DNA from: Anaeromyxobacter sp. | Lineage (GTDB): Bacteria; Myxococcota; Myxococcia; Myxococcales; Anaeromyxobacteraceae | Length of the DNA stretch: 64,000 nt | Assembly (NCBI GenBank): GCA_016718565.1 | Contig: JADKCZ010000018.1 | Span: 211,001 to 275,000 of the forward strand | Direction: 5' to 3' | Part shown: positions 8,571-20,683 of the stretch, piece after piece | Position numbering within the stretch: position 1 is the first letter of the stretch | Layout of the letters: the number at the start of each line of letters is the position of its first letter | Notes under the pieces: model-generated | What the model saw: the letters and a program-made list of their open reading frames with translations, nothing else | The model's database searches: none | Told to the model about the DNA's origin: nothing | Position numbers and translations under genes: made by a program

Positions 8571-9614
8571 ATGTCCGAACCCTCCCGGGAGGTGCTGATC
8601 GTGGGCGCCGGGGTGGCCGGCCTGGCTTGCGCCCGCGCGCTGGCCGAGGCTGGCCGGCCCGCCCTGCTGCTCGAGCGGGCCCGCGGCGTGGGCGGCCGCT
8701 GTGCCACCCGGCGCCTGGAGGGGCAGCCGCTGGACCACGGCCCCGCCTTCCTGCACGGCAGCGACCCGGGCTTCCTGGCGGCCCTGGCCGCGGTGCCGGC
8801 CACCGCGCTGCCGGGCTGGCCGTCCGGGGTGTCCGGCACCGGCCAGCCCTGCCAGGCCGAGGCCTTCCGGCCCGGCGAGGTCCGGCTGGCCTTCGCCGAG
8901 GGCGTCAACGCCTTCCCGCGCCACCTGGCCACGGGGCTGGAGGTCCGCCTCGAGGCCGAGGTGACGACGCTGGAGGAGGCGGGGAGCCGCCTGCGCCTGC
9001 AGACCGCGGCGGGCCAGCCGCTGGAGGCGCCGGCGGTGGTGCTGGCGCTGGCCGCCGAGCAGGCCGGGCGCCTCCTCGGCACCCTGCCGGCGGCGCTGCC
9101 CGAGGTGCGCGGGGCCCGCGCCCTGCTCGACCTGTCGCGCAGCCACGCCTGCCTGGCGCTGCTGGCCGTCTACGGGGAGGAGGCGCCGCGCCCCGGCTGG
9201 CAGGTCTGCTACCCGGAGGCCTCCCGGGCGCTGCAGCTGGTGTCGCACGACTCCTCCAAGCGACCGGCCGGCGCCCGGGTGGCGCTGGTGCTGCAGGCGC
9301 GTCCGGCCTGGTCGCGCGCCCACCTGGAGGACCCGGCCTGGCCGGTGGCGTTGCTCGAGGAGGCCGGGCGGGTGCTGGGGCCCTGGGCGGCGCGGCCGGC
9401 GGCCAGCCACGCCCACCGCTGGCGCCACGCCCGCACCGACCGCGCTGCCGAGCTGGCCGGGCCGCTCCTGCTCACCCTGCCCGGCGGCGGGCGGCTCGGG
9501 GTGTGCGGCGACCGGTTCGCGCCCGGCGGCGGGGTGGAGGCGGCCTGGCGCTCGGGCCGCCTCATGGCGGCGCGCCTGCTGCAGGGCGCCTGGCCGGCGG
9601 CGGGCGCGACGTGA
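8571..9614 (+). CDS. NAD(P)/FAD-dependent oxidoreductase, renalase-like
   Basis: A 347-residue flavoprotein. The N-terminus has the dinucleotide-binding motif VLIVGAGVAGLACARAL, then LLERARGVGGRCATRR, the GGR motif of amine-oxidase and renalase-like proteins. A C-terminal FAD contact is seen in LGVCGDRFAPGGGVEAAWRSG. The start MSEPSREV was chosen over an upstream in-frame Met because it begins right before the Rossmann strand. The gene precedes ribA by 43 bp on the same strand, and RibA opens flavin synthesis, so co-expression with a flavoenzyme is plausible but not shown. Substrate unknown. Confidence 0.88.
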   Translation: MSEPSREVLIVGAGVAGLACARALAEAGRPALLLERARGVGGRCATRRLEGQPLDHGPAFLHGSDPGFLAALAAVPATALPGWPSGVSGTGQPCQAEAFRPGEVRLAFAEGVNAFPRHLATGLEVRLEAEVTTLEEAGSRLRLQTAAGQPLEAPAVVLALAAEQAGRLLGTLPAALPEVRGARALLDLSRSHACLALLAVYGEEAPRPGWQVCYPEASRALQLVSHDSSKRPAGARVALVLQARPAWSRAHLEDPAWPVALLEEAGRVLGPWAARPAASHAHRWRHARTDRAAELAGPLLLTLPGGGRLGVCGDRFAPGGGVEAAWRSGRLMAARLLQGAWPAAGAT

Positions 9615-9657
9615 GCGGCGGCCCGGCGGGCGCCACACCAGGGACACGGGGGACGAC

Positions 9658-10404
9658 ATGGCCGACGATGCGCTGAGCGCGCTGGTCGCGAGGGACCAGG
9701 ATCACGAGTGCGAGGGCTTCGGCCCGGGCAAGGTCTGCGTGAAGGTGGTGGCGGTGGCCGACCTGCCCACCCGCTTCGGCCGCTTCCGCCTGGTGGGCTT
9801 CTGGAACAACCGCGACGGCAAGGAGCACGTGGCCATGGTGCGCGGCGAGGTGGTGGGCGGCGCCGACGTGCCGGTGCGCCTGCACTCCGAGTGCCTCACC
9901 GGCGACGTCATGGGCTCGCTGCGCTGCGACTGCCGCGACCAGCTCACCGGCGGGCTGGACGCCATCGAGCGGAGCGGGCGCGGCGTGCTCCTCTACCTGC
10001 GCCAGGAGGGGCGCGGCATCGGCCTGCTCAACAAGATCCGCGCCTACGCGCTGCAGGAGCAGGGGCTCGACACGGTGGAGGCCAACCTGGCGCTGGGCTT
10101 CCGCGACGACGAGCGCGACTACGCCGTGGCCGCCCACATGCTGCACAGCCTGGGCATCCGCTCGGTGCGGCTCATCACCAACAACCCCGAGAAGGTGCGG
10201 CAGCTCACCCAGCACCGGGTGGAGGTGGCCGGGCGCATCCCGCACGTCATCCCGCCCAACGAGTTCAACCGCTTCTACCTGGAGACCAAGGGGCGCCGCA
10301 GCGGCCACCACCTGGACTACCCGGGCAAGGCCCGCCTGCCCGAGCAGAGCGACCCGGTGCGGGTGGAGGGGATGCCCGAGGACCAGGAGGCGCCGGGCAG
10401 CTGA
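9658..10404 (+). CDS. ribA: GTP cyclohydrolase II
   Basis: A 248-residue RibA that opens the GTP ring, the first step of riboflavin synthesis. The zinc site is in LHSECLTGDVMGSLRCDC (three Cys), followed by YLRQEGRGIGLLNKI (the catalytic Arg/GTP loop) and the TNNPEKVRQL stretch that closes the family. It is a stand-alone RibA with no DHBP synthase (RibB) domain; the first 35 residues are a short extension. No FMN riboswitch is visible in the 43 bp upstream. It converges on rnhA with a 16-bp gap. Confidence 0.95.
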   Translation: MADDALSALVARDQDHECEGFGPGKVCVKVVAVADLPTRFGRFRLVGFWNNRDGKEHVAMVRGEVVGGADVPVRLHSECLTGDVMGSLRCDCRDQLTGGLDAIERSGRGVLLYLRQEGRGIGLLNKIRAYALQEQGLDTVEANLALGFRDDERDYAVAAHMLHSLGIRSVRLITNNPEKVRQLTQHRVEVAGRIPHVIPPNEFNRFYLETKGRRSGHHLDYPGKARLPEQSDPVRVEGMPEDQEAPGS

Positions 10405-10420
10405 GGCGCCCTCCGGCGCC
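10405..10420. terminator. Short hairpin between convergent ribA and rnhA
   Basis: The whole 16-bp gap is a perfect hairpin (GGCGCC, loop CTCC, GGCGCC). It lies exactly between two converging stops. There is no T-run and the stem is only 6 bp, so it is a weak terminator candidate. Confidence 0.35.
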
Positions 10421-10950
10421 CTACCCGGCCGGCCGCAGGAACCGCTCGGCCCGCAGCGCGGCGATCACCGTCGCCTCGTCGGGTCCGGCCACGCCGCGCG
10501 CCGACGACTGCGCCAGGCAGTCCACCACCTCGTTGACGGCGTGGCCGGCGTGGCCGCGCACCCACGACCAGGTGACGGCCAGCTCGCGGGCCCGGGCGTC
10601 CAGCGCCTCGATGAGGTCGCGGTTCTGCACCGGCGCGCCGCTGGCGGTCTTCCAGCCCTTGCGCCGCCAGCCGTGGACCCACCTGGAGAGCGAGTCCACC
10701 ACGTAGCGCGAGTCGGTGAGCACCTCCACGGTGGCCCCCGCGGGCAGCCCGGCCAGCGCCTCCAGCACGGCCCGCAGCTCCATCCGGTTGTTGGTCACCG
10801 GGGAGGAGCCGTCGGTGACGAAGCGGGTGGCGCCGAAGCGGAGCGCCGGCCGCTGGCGGTCGAGCACCACGAACCCGGTGGCGCCGGGCCCGCCGGGGTT
10901 CACCAGCGAGGAGCCGTCGGCGAAGACCAGGAAGCGGGCGGGAGGCGCGC

Positions 10951-10954
<4 letters not shown>
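10421..10954 (-). CDS. rnhA: Ribonuclease H (type 1)
   Basis: A 177-residue RNase HI that degrades RNA in RNA-DNA hybrids. The acidic catalytic set is present: D13 in FADGSSLVNPGG, E59 in NRMELRAVLEAL, D81 in LTDSRYVVDS and D145 in NEVVDCLA, with the assisting His in VRGHAGH. A basic segment WRRKGWK is the handle region. The start is a GTG that shares GTGA with the stop of the upstream gene, which indicates translational coupling. The last 25 residues go beyond the minimal fold. Confidence 0.93.
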
Positions 10955-12200
<1,246 letters not shown>

Positions 12201-12334
12201 CGGAGGCGGCTCCGGGGCGGCTGGCGTGGGCGTCAGGCGCGTGGGCGGGAACGGGGGGCGCACCATACACCGACCTGCGCCCGACACCCGCCGTGGCATG
12301 GCGGTCCCCGCCGCCCGGGGCCGACGCCCGGGCC

Positions 12335-13783
12335 TCACCGGTGGGAGGCGGCGGCTGGTGCAGGGCGGGAGGCCTTCCCCCGGCTCCCGGGCCCCTTGGG
12401 CCGCCCGGACCGGGCGGCCGCCAGGACCGCGTGGGCGTCGATGGCCGCGCCCAGGGTGGCCAGCGCCCTGGCCACGCAGACCTGCTCCGACACACAGGGG
12501 TGGCGCGGCGCGGCGGCGTGGTCGGGGTCCACGAAGCGGGTGCCGGCCGAGGTGACCAGCGCCACCACGTACCGTCTGAAGGGCTGGCCCGGCAGCGGCT
12601 CGACGATGCCGGCGTCGCTGGCGTAGTTCCAGGTGAGGCCGGTCTTGTGGAGGAAGCGGACCTCGGCCACGGCGTTGCACGGGCGCACGTCGCGGCCGTA
12701 GGCCAGGCCGCCCGCCACCTCGACGCCTCGCTCGGGGTCCAGGTGGCGCTCCGGCACCAGGGCCGGGATCCCGGGCGGCCCGGCGCCGCACCGGCTGCCG
12801 GCCGACAGGGCCTCGTGGATGGCCTGGTCGGCCAGCAGGGCCTGGAGCCGGCGGCGCGCCGGCTCGGGCAGCGCCTGGCGCGTCACCGGCTCGCCCTGGG
12901 GGGTCCGCCAGAGCACGCCCGGCCCGCCCGCCACCAGCCAGAGGAGGCGGGCCACGTCCATGGCGCCGGCGTGGATCTCCCCGGGCGCCCAGCGCCCCCC
13001 GTCGGCCGCGCTGGTCCCGTCGATCCGGAGGGTGTCGAGCCCCAGGGCGGCGAGGTCGCCGTTGAGCGGGTCCACCTCGCCCCGCGCGTGCAGGTGCCGC
13101 AGCACCACGCGCGTGGCCTGGTTGTCCGAGACCGTGATCATCCGCTCGACCCAGGCCGAGAGGGGCAGCCGCTCGGCGGTCGAGCCCGGGCCGGGAGGCT
13201 CGAGCGGCGCCTCCAGCAGCGTCCCGGCCGCCAGCGCTCCCACGGCCACCCGCCGCTCAACGTGGAAGGCCACCAGCAGCTTGAAGAGGGAGGCCGGGTA
13301 CGGCGCCATGAAGTCCACGCCGATCCGGCGCGCCGGGGCGAGGTCGTCGGCCTCCTCGAAGGGAGCCACGACCTGCCCGGCCAGCGCCGCCTCGCGCCTG
13401 GCCTGGCTCCAGCGCCGGAAGCGGACCCCGGACGCGGCCAGGTCCCGGTCGAGCGCCACCACCCGCCCCTGCGGCGCCGCCCCGTCCACCTGCACGTTGG
13501 CGGCCTCCACGGCGCGCCCGTCGGCGTCCAGCCGGATGACGGCCAGGTCCACCACCGGGCCGGCCAGGGCGGGCGGGAGGGGCCAGGGGCAGTCGCCGCC
13601 ACCCGGGCACCGCCCGTCCTCCGGCCCGGCGTCGTGCAGGTCGGCGAGCCCCGAGCCAGCCAGCGCAGCCAGGAGCGCCTCGGCCAGCGGCGGCGCCGGC
13701 GGCCCGGGGCGCGGCGCCGATGGCGGCGGCGCCGCCGCGAGCAGCGCCAGGAGCACGGAGGTGAGCATGAGGGTGCCCATCAT
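12335..13783 (-). CDS. Exported serine hydrolase of the class A beta-lactamase fold
   Basis: A 482-residue protein with a signal-like N-terminus (MMGTLMLTSVLLALLAAAPP). It carries all three active-site elements of the penicillin-recognising serine hydrolases: SxxK as SLFK (S165, K168), SDN at 219-221 (TVSDNQAT) and KTG in FLHKTGLTWNYASDAG. It is much longer than a usual class A enzyme (about 290 residues) because about 140 residues precede the SxxK. Function could be beta-lactamase, D-Ala-D-Ala peptidase or an esterase; the long N-domain argues against calling it a resistance enzyme. It lies upstream of the frameshifted exported protein and rnhA on the same strand. Confidence 0.85.
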   Translation of the reverse strand: MMGTLMLTSVLLALLAAAPPPSAPRPGPPAPPLAEALLAALAGSGLADLHDAGPEDGRCPGGGDCPWPLPPALAGPVVDLAVIRLDADGRAVEAANVQVDGAAPQGRVVALDRDLAASGVRFRRWSQARREAALAGQVVAPFEEADDLAPARRIGVDFMAPYPASLFKLLVAFHVERRVAVGALAAGTLLEAPLEPPGPGSTAERLPLSAWVERMITVSDNQATRVVLRHLHARGEVDPLNGDLAALGLDTLRIDGTSAADGGRWAPGEIHAGAMDVARLLWLVAGGPGVLWRTPQGEPVTRQALPEPARRRLQALLADQAIHEALSAGSRCGAGPPGIPALVPERHLDPERGVEVAGGLAYGRDVRPCNAVAEVRFLHKTGLTWNYASDAGIVEPLPGQPFRRYVVALVTSAGTRFVDPDHAAAPRHPCVSEQVCVARALATLGAAIDAHAVLAAARSGRPKGPGSRGKASRPAPAAASHR

Positions 13784-13903
13784 ACCGGCGGCCGCCCGCG
13801 GTGGCCCTCGGTCCGGCCGGCCAGCCCCGCCTGGCCAGTCCGACCCGCCCTCGCGGAGCCCCGCCGCCGAACCGCCGGCACCGCCACGCGGCTCAGACAC
13901 GCC

Positions 13904-14254
13904 ATGGCCCTCCCCTGGTGGCTCCCCTTCGGCGCGGTCCCCGAGCTGGCCCCCGAGGCGCTGGCGGCAGCGCTCGACCGCGCCCCACCGCCGCAGGTCC
14001 TGGACGTCCGCACGGCCACCGAGTGGGCCGCCGGCCACGTGGCCGGCGCCGTCAGCGTCCCCATCGGCGGGCTGAAGCGCCGCCTCGCCTCGCTCGGGCT
14101 CGACCCGGCCCGCCCGGTGGTGACCATCTGCCTCTCGGCCCACCGCTCCATCCCGGCCGTGCGGCTGCTGCGCGCCGCCGGCTTCACCGCCTCGCAGCTG
14201 CGGGGCGGCATGCTGGCCTGGCGGCGCGCCGGCCTCCCCGAGCGCCGGGGCTGA
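13904..14254 (+). CDS. Rhodanese-like sulfurtransferase
   Basis: A 116-residue single rhodanese domain. Hallmarks are VLDVRTATEWAAGHVAGAVS at about residues 32-51 and the active-site loop CLSAHRS, whose Cys would carry the persulfide. It ends with GGMLAWRRAGLP, the usual closing helix. There is no signal peptide, so it is cytosolic. The ATG at 13904 was chosen because the domain follows closely; the long upstream in-frame extension overlaps the hydrolase gene antisense. Sulfur donor and acceptor unknown. Confidence 0.9.
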   Translation: MALPWWLPFGAVPELAPEALAAALDRAPPPQVLDVRTATEWAAGHVAGAVSVPIGGLKRRLASLGLDPARPVVTICLSAHRSIPAVRLLRAAGFTASQLRGGMLAWRRAGLPERRG

Positions 14255-14309
14255 GCTGGCGCGGCACCTCGCCGCACACCCGGGCCGGCCGCTCGCCTAC
14301 ACTCAGGGG

Positions 14310-15272
14310 ATGTCCACCGCCCCCACCCCCTCCCTCGGGCGCTTCGCCTGGCTCTCGATCGGCGCGGCGGTGACCACCATCGCGCTCAAGACCATCGCCT
14401 GGCAGCTGACCGGCTCGGTGGGCCTCCTCTCCGACGCGCTGGAGTCGCTGGTCAACCTGGTGGCGGCCGTGCTGACGCTCCTCATGCTGGGCGTGGCGGC
14501 GCGGCCGCCGGACGACGACCACGCCTACGGCCACTCCAAGGCCGAGTACTTCGCCAGCGGCGCCGAGGGGGCGCTCATCCTGCTGGCCGCCGTGGGCATC
14601 GGCTACACGGCGGTGCAGCGGCTCCTGCACCCGGCGGGCATCGAGCAGGTCGGGTGGGGCGTGGTGGTCTCCGCGGTGGCCTCGGCGGTCAACTTCGGGG
14701 TCTCGCGGGTGCTGCTGCGGGCCAGCCGCCGCCACCGCTCCATCGCGCTGGAGGCCGACGCCCACCACCTCATGACCGACGTCTGGACGTCGGCCGGCGT
14801 GCTCCTGGCCGTCGGCCTGGTGGCCCTGACCGGCTGGATCATCCTGGACCCCATCATCGCGCTGGTGGTGGCGGCCCAGATCGTCTGGACCGGGGTCCGG
14901 CTGATGCGCCGCTCGGCCATGGGGCTGCTCGACTCCGCCCTCGGCGAGGAGGACCTGGCCACCCTGCGCCAGGTGCTGGCGCGCCGCGAGGGGCCCGAGG
15001 TGAAGTTCCACGCGGTGCGCACCCGCCAGGCGGGCGCGCGCCGCTTCGTCTCCATGCACGTGCTGGTGCCGGGCGCCTGGACGGTGCGGCGGGGCCACGA
15101 CCTGCTGGAGGAGCTGGAGCACGAGGTGCGCCAGGCCCTGCCGAGCGCCACCGTCCTGACCCACCTGGAGGCGCTGGAAGACCCGGCCTCCTGGCTGGAC
15201 GAGGGGCTGGATCGGGACGCGCCGGACGACCCGGTGCCGGCCCCGGCCCCGGCCGGGCCGCCGCGGGAATGA
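14310..15272 (+). CDS. Cation diffusion facilitator (CDF) family metal efflux transporter
   Basis: A 320-residue CDF protein with six predicted membrane helices and a C-terminal cytosolic domain, exporting divalent metal by proton exchange. The helix-5 site HHLMTDVWTS has the usual HxxxD (H153, D157). In helix 2, however, the expected DxxxD reads E45-xxx-N49 (SDALESLVNLVAA), so metal choice cannot be assumed to be zinc or iron. The cytosolic domain includes FVSMHVLVPGAWTVRRGHDL. The Pro/Ala-rich C-terminal tail is non-conserved. It starts 55 bp after the rhodanese gene on the same strand. Confidence 0.92.
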   Translation: MSTAPTPSLGRFAWLSIGAAVTTIALKTIAWQLTGSVGLLSDALESLVNLVAAVLTLLMLGVAARPPDDDHAYGHSKAEYFASGAEGALILLAAVGIGYTAVQRLLHPAGIEQVGWGVVVSAVASAVNFGVSRVLLRASRRHRSIALEADAHHLMTDVWTSAGVLLAVGLVALTGWIILDPIIALVVAAQIVWTGVRLMRRSAMGLLDSALGEEDLATLRQVLARREGPEVKFHAVRTRQAGARRFVSMHVLVPGAWTVRRGHDLLEELEHEVRQALPSATVLTHLEALEDPASWLDEGLDRDAPDDPVPAPAPAGPPRE

Positions 15273-15310
15273 ACCACCGCGACGTCCGTCCTCCAGGAGA
15301 GGAGCCCGTC

Positions 15311-15952
15311 ATGCGCCACCTGCCACGCCTGCTGCTCGCCGCGTCCCTGCTGCTCCCCGCCGCCACCCTGGCCGACTCGCTGCGCTGTCCGGGCGGGATC
15401 GTCTCGGTGGGGGACTCCTCGCTGGACCTGCTCGGCAAGTGCGGCGCCCCGGCGCTGCGCGAGGCCCGGGGCGAGGAGCGCTCGCGGGTCCGGCTGGACG
15501 CCGCCGGGCGGCCGGTGGAGGGCCGGTCGGTGGCCGTCACGGTGCAGCGCTGGACCTACAACTTCGGCCCGCGCCAGTTCGTCCAGCACGTCGAGCTGGA
15601 GGGCGGGCGGATCACCGGCGTGGTGGGCGGTGGCTACGGCTACGACCTGGGGGCCGGCCCGCCCGCGCCCGCCATCCCCCGCGCCCGCTGCGGCCACCTG
15701 GCCCTGCGCGTGGGGGACTCCACCTTCGACCTGCTGGCCCGCTGCGGCGAGCCGGCCACCCGCGACGTGCGGGAGGTCACCCGGGTGACCGGCGGCGCCG
15801 CGGGCGGCGGCGCCTACGAGGCCGCCTCCACCACCGAGCTCATCGAGGTCTGGAGCTACGACTTCGGGCCCCAGGTGCTGGTGCGGCACCTCTCCGTCGA
15901 GCGCGGCGCGGTGACGCAGGTCGGGACCGGCGGGTACGGCTACTCGCGCTGA
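15311..15952 (+). CDS. Exported DUF2845-type protein with a duplicated domain
   Basis: A 213-residue protein with a signal peptide (MRHLPRLLLAASLLLPAATLA). Two similar halves follow: the first around SVGDSSLDLLGKCGAPALRE then WTYNFGPRQFVQHVELEGG, the second around RVGDSTFDLLARCGEPATRD then WSYDFGPQVLVRHLSVERG. Each half has the G-D-S-x-x-D-L-L-x-K/R-C-G pattern of DUF2845 proteins. A ribosome site GGAGAGGAG lies upstream of the ATG. Function unknown; periplasmic location inferred. Confidence 0.85.
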   Translation: MRHLPRLLLAASLLLPAATLADSLRCPGGIVSVGDSSLDLLGKCGAPALREARGEERSRVRLDAAGRPVEGRSVAVTVQRWTYNFGPRQFVQHVELEGGRITGVVGGGYGYDLGAGPPAPAIPRARCGHLALRVGDSTFDLLARCGEPATRDVREVTRVTGGAAGGGAYEAASTTELIEVWSYDFGPQVLVRHLSVERGAVTQVGTGGYGYSR

Positions 15953-16003
15953 GGCCCGCGCCGGATATTGCGGCGACGCCGGGGGTGGGCTACCACCGCC
16001 CAC

Positions 16004-18304
<2,301 letters not shown>

Positions 18305-18319
18305 GCGGGCCCGCGCGGG

Positions 18320-18337
18320 CGGCCTGGTGGCCGTTTT
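18320..18337 (+). terminator. Intrinsic terminator after glnS
   Basis: CGGCC, loop TGGT, GGCCG followed directly by TTTT, 16 bp after the glnS stop. The stem is short (5 bp), but a T-run is rare in this GC-rich DNA and supports the call. Confidence 0.55.
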
Positions 18338-18408
18338 CTGGCCCACCCCGGGGGCGGGTGATATCGCCAGGCATCGACTCCGCCGCCTCCGGCGAGAGGA
18401 GGCCCGCC

Positions 18409-18708
18409 ATGTGGCAGACCTGCGCCCTGCTGATCGCCCTCGCCACCGCCGCGCCGCCGGCGGGGCTGGCGCCCCTGCCGGGCGAGCCGCCGCGCGCCTT
18501 CCTGTGCCGCGCCACCCACCTGCCGGCCGGCCGCGCCTGCTCCAGCCGCTGCGACCAGGCCGGGGCCGTCGCGGACCCCGCCGGGCCCGCCCACGCCGAC
18601 GCTGGCTGGGCCTGCCGGCTCTCCTGCACGCACCGGGCGCTGCACGCCATGGCCGACTGCCGCGCCAGGCCGGCCGCGCCGGCCACCAGCCCGCTCGCGG
18701 CGCGCTGA
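18409..18708 (+). CDS. Small secreted cysteine-rich protein, unknown function
   Basis: A 99-residue ORF with a short hydrophobic N-terminus (MWQTCALLIALATAAPPA) that fits a signal peptide, preceded by GAGAGGA at good spacing from the ATG. The mature part has six cysteines in pairs (FLC, RAC, SRC, WAC, LSC, ADC), suggesting disulfides or metal binding. No family recognised. It stands alone between glnS and the DAHP synthase gene. Confidence 0.65.
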   Translation: MWQTCALLIALATAAPPAGLAPLPGEPPRAFLCRATHLPAGRACSSRCDQAGAVADPAGPAHADAGWACRLSCTHRALHAMADCRARPAAPATSPLAAR

Positions 18709-18813
18709 GCGCCGGCGGAGGCGTCCCCGCCCCGGGCCGGCGCGGCGGCGCGTGCGCGCCTCCCCGGAAGTGCGCTATCTCAGGGCTCCCTTCCCCCGGG
18801 AGCCCGCGCCGCC

Positions 18814-19884
18814 ATGCACCAGACCGAGAACCTCAACGTCATCGCCCTGGACCTCATGCCGTCGCCGGACGAGGTGAAGTCCCGGGTGCCGCTCACCGAG
18901 CGCGCCGCGCACACGGTGGTGCAGGGCAGGCGGGCCCTGGAGGCCATCCTGGACGGCCGCGACCACCGGCTCTTCGTGGTGGTGGGCCCCTGCTCCATCC
19001 ACGACCCGGTGGCGGGCCTGGACTACGCCCGGCGCCTGCGCGGGCTGGCCGACGAGGTGGCCTCGACCATGCTGCTGGTGATGCGGGTCTACTTCGAGAA
19101 GCCGCGCACCTCGCTGGGCTGGAAGGGCTTCATCAACGACCCGCACATGGACGACTCCTTCCGCGTCGACGAGGGCATGGCGCGGGCCCGCCGCTTCCTG
19201 CTGGACGTCAACGAGCTGGGCCTGCCGGCCGGCACCGAGGCGCTCGACCCCATCGCCCCGCAGTACTACGGCGACCTGGTCAGCTGGACCGCCATCGGGG
19301 CCCGCACCTCCGAGTCGCAGACCCACCGCGAGATGTCCTCCGGCCTCTCCACCCCGGTGGGCTTCAAGAACGGCACCGACGGCGACGTGGACGCGGCGGT
19401 CAACGCCATCCTCTCGGCCGGCGGGGCCCACGCCTTCCTGGGCATCAACGGCCAGGGGCGCACCGCCATCGTGCGCACCCGGGGCAACCGCTACGGCCAC
19501 GTGGTGCTGCGCGGCGGCGGCGGGCGGCCCAACTTCGACACCGTCTCCATCTCGCTGACCGAGGCGGCCCTGGCCAAGGCCCGGCTGCGCCAGAGCATCG
19601 TGGTGGACTGCAGCCACGCCAACTCCTGGAAGAAGCCGGAGCTGCAGCCGCTGGTCATGCGCGACGTGGTCCACCAGATCCGCGAGGGCAACCGCTCGGT
19701 GGTGGGGCTGATGGTGGAGAGCTTCCTGGAGGCCGGCAGCCAGGCCATCCCGGCGGACCTCTCGACGCTGCGCTACGGCTGCTCGGTCACCGACGCCTGC
19801 GTCGGCTGGGAGGCCACCGTGGAGATGCTGCGGAGCGCCCACGCCACCCTGCAGGACGTCCTGCCCGGCCGGGTCCGGGCGTAG
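18814..19884 (+). CDS. aroG: 3-deoxy-7-phosphoheptulonate synthase, class I (AroG type)
   Basis: A 356-residue DAHP synthase that joins PEP and erythrose-4-phosphate, the entry step to aromatic amino acids. Family landmarks are VVVGPCSIHDPVAGLDYA, MRVYFEKPRTSLGWKGFINDP, APQYYGDLVSWTAIGARTSESQTHRE, GFKNGTDG and VDCSHANSWKK. The length and these motifs match the feedback-regulated AroF/G/H group. Which aromatic amino acid controls it cannot be read. The ATG at 18814 follows a 105-bp non-coding gap. Confidence 0.95.
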   Translation: MHQTENLNVIALDLMPSPDEVKSRVPLTERAAHTVVQGRRALEAILDGRDHRLFVVVGPCSIHDPVAGLDYARRLRGLADEVASTMLLVMRVYFEKPRTSLGWKGFINDPHMDDSFRVDEGMARARRFLLDVNELGLPAGTEALDPIAPQYYGDLVSWTAIGARTSESQTHREMSSGLSTPVGFKNGTDGDVDAAVNAILSAGGAHAFLGINGQGRTAIVRTRGNRYGHVVLRGGGGRPNFDTVSISLTEAALAKARLRQSIVVDCSHANSWKKPELQPLVMRDVVHQIREGNRSVVGLMVESFLEAGSQAIPADLSTLRYGCSVTDACVGWEATVEMLRSAHATLQDVLPGRVRA

Positions 19885-19918
19885 GCGCGGCCCGCCCCGC
19901 CACCACGCCGGCCGGCGC

Positions 19919-20539
19919 TCAGTGGCCCACGGTCCCGGCCAGCTCGCGCAGCTTCAGCCCCACCGCCTCGCAGACCTGCAGCGACGGCACGGCGCCGCCC
20001 AGCCCGAGCAGCCGGAACTGATCGCGCACCTTCTGGCCGCGGGTCTCGAGGTGCAGCTCGTGCGGGAAGAGCCCGTAGAGGGCGAAGACCCTGAGGATGC
20101 GGTCGAGGAAGCCCAGCGAGTCCACCGCGTCCACGTCCACCACCAGGTCGGTGACGGTGCGGGTGAGCGAGAAGGCCTCCAGCGCCAGGCTCCCCGCCTC
20201 CCGCGGCGGCGGCGCCTGCCCCTCCTGGGCCAGGGCCAGCCAGTCGATGGCGCGGGGGTCCACCGTCCGGTCGAACGGCTCGATGAGCAGCGCCACCTCC
20301 CACTGGTGGCCGCCGCGCCGCGCCGCCCCGCCCCGCACCACGTTGACCCGCTGGGCGGCCAGGCCGGAGGCCAGCCGCCCGGCCCACCCGGTGGGGAGCG
20401 GCCCGCTCACCTGCACCTCGTAGCGACCCTCGCCGGCCTCGGCCACCTGGTAGCCGGCGGGCGCGGCGGGCTTGGCGGAGGGCTGGTCGGGGGCGTCCAC
20501 GGCGAGGCTCAGGGTGTCCATGTTCACGGGAGGATGCAA
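19919..20539 (-). CDS. Protein with an ACT-like regulatory segment, unknown role
   Basis: A 206-residue protein (or 200 residues if the second Met, at 20521, is used; neither has a clear ribosome site). The C-terminal half holds VVDVDAVDSLGFLDRILRVF, then ALYGLFPHELHLETRGQKV and a DQFRL strand. This matches the ACT-domain pattern of GlnD-type proteins (strand-Asp-x-x-Gly-hydrophobic helix-Gly-strand). The N-terminal half contains a second related strand set around YEVQVSGPLPTGWAGRLASGL, perhaps a diverged ACT copy. It may sense a small ligand, possibly an amino acid. It converges on the DAHP synthase gene with a 34-bp gap; a functional link is only a guess. Confidence 0.7.
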   Translation of the reverse strand: MHPPVNMDTLSLAVDAPDQPSAKPAAPAGYQVAEAGEGRYEVQVSGPLPTGWAGRLASGLAAQRVNVVRGGAARRGGHQWEVALLIEPFDRTVDPRAIDWLALAQEGQAPPPREAGSLALEAFSLTRTVTDLVVDVDAVDSLGFLDRILRVFALYGLFPHELHLETRGQKVRDQFRLLGLGGAVPSLQVCEAVGLKLRELAGTVGH

Positions 20540-20683
20540 GCAGGCCGCCAGCGGCGGCGCCCGCGGCGCGGCCCTGCGCGGGGACCTCCGGGGCCAGCCG
20601 CCCCCCCCGCCAGGGGCCGGGCGGGCGCCGGGCTGCCCGCGGTCGAGGCTGGGCCTGCCCGGTGCGCGGGCAGCGGGATGGGC

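Noticed and set aside
9615..9657. FMN riboswitch before ribA
   Set aside because: Only 43 bp lie between the genes and none of the conserved FMN-element folds can fit.
12335..13783. Antibiotic-resistance beta-lactamase
   Set aside because: All three motifs are present, but the protein is far longer than class A enzymes and sits in a housekeeping context; resistance cannot be claimed.
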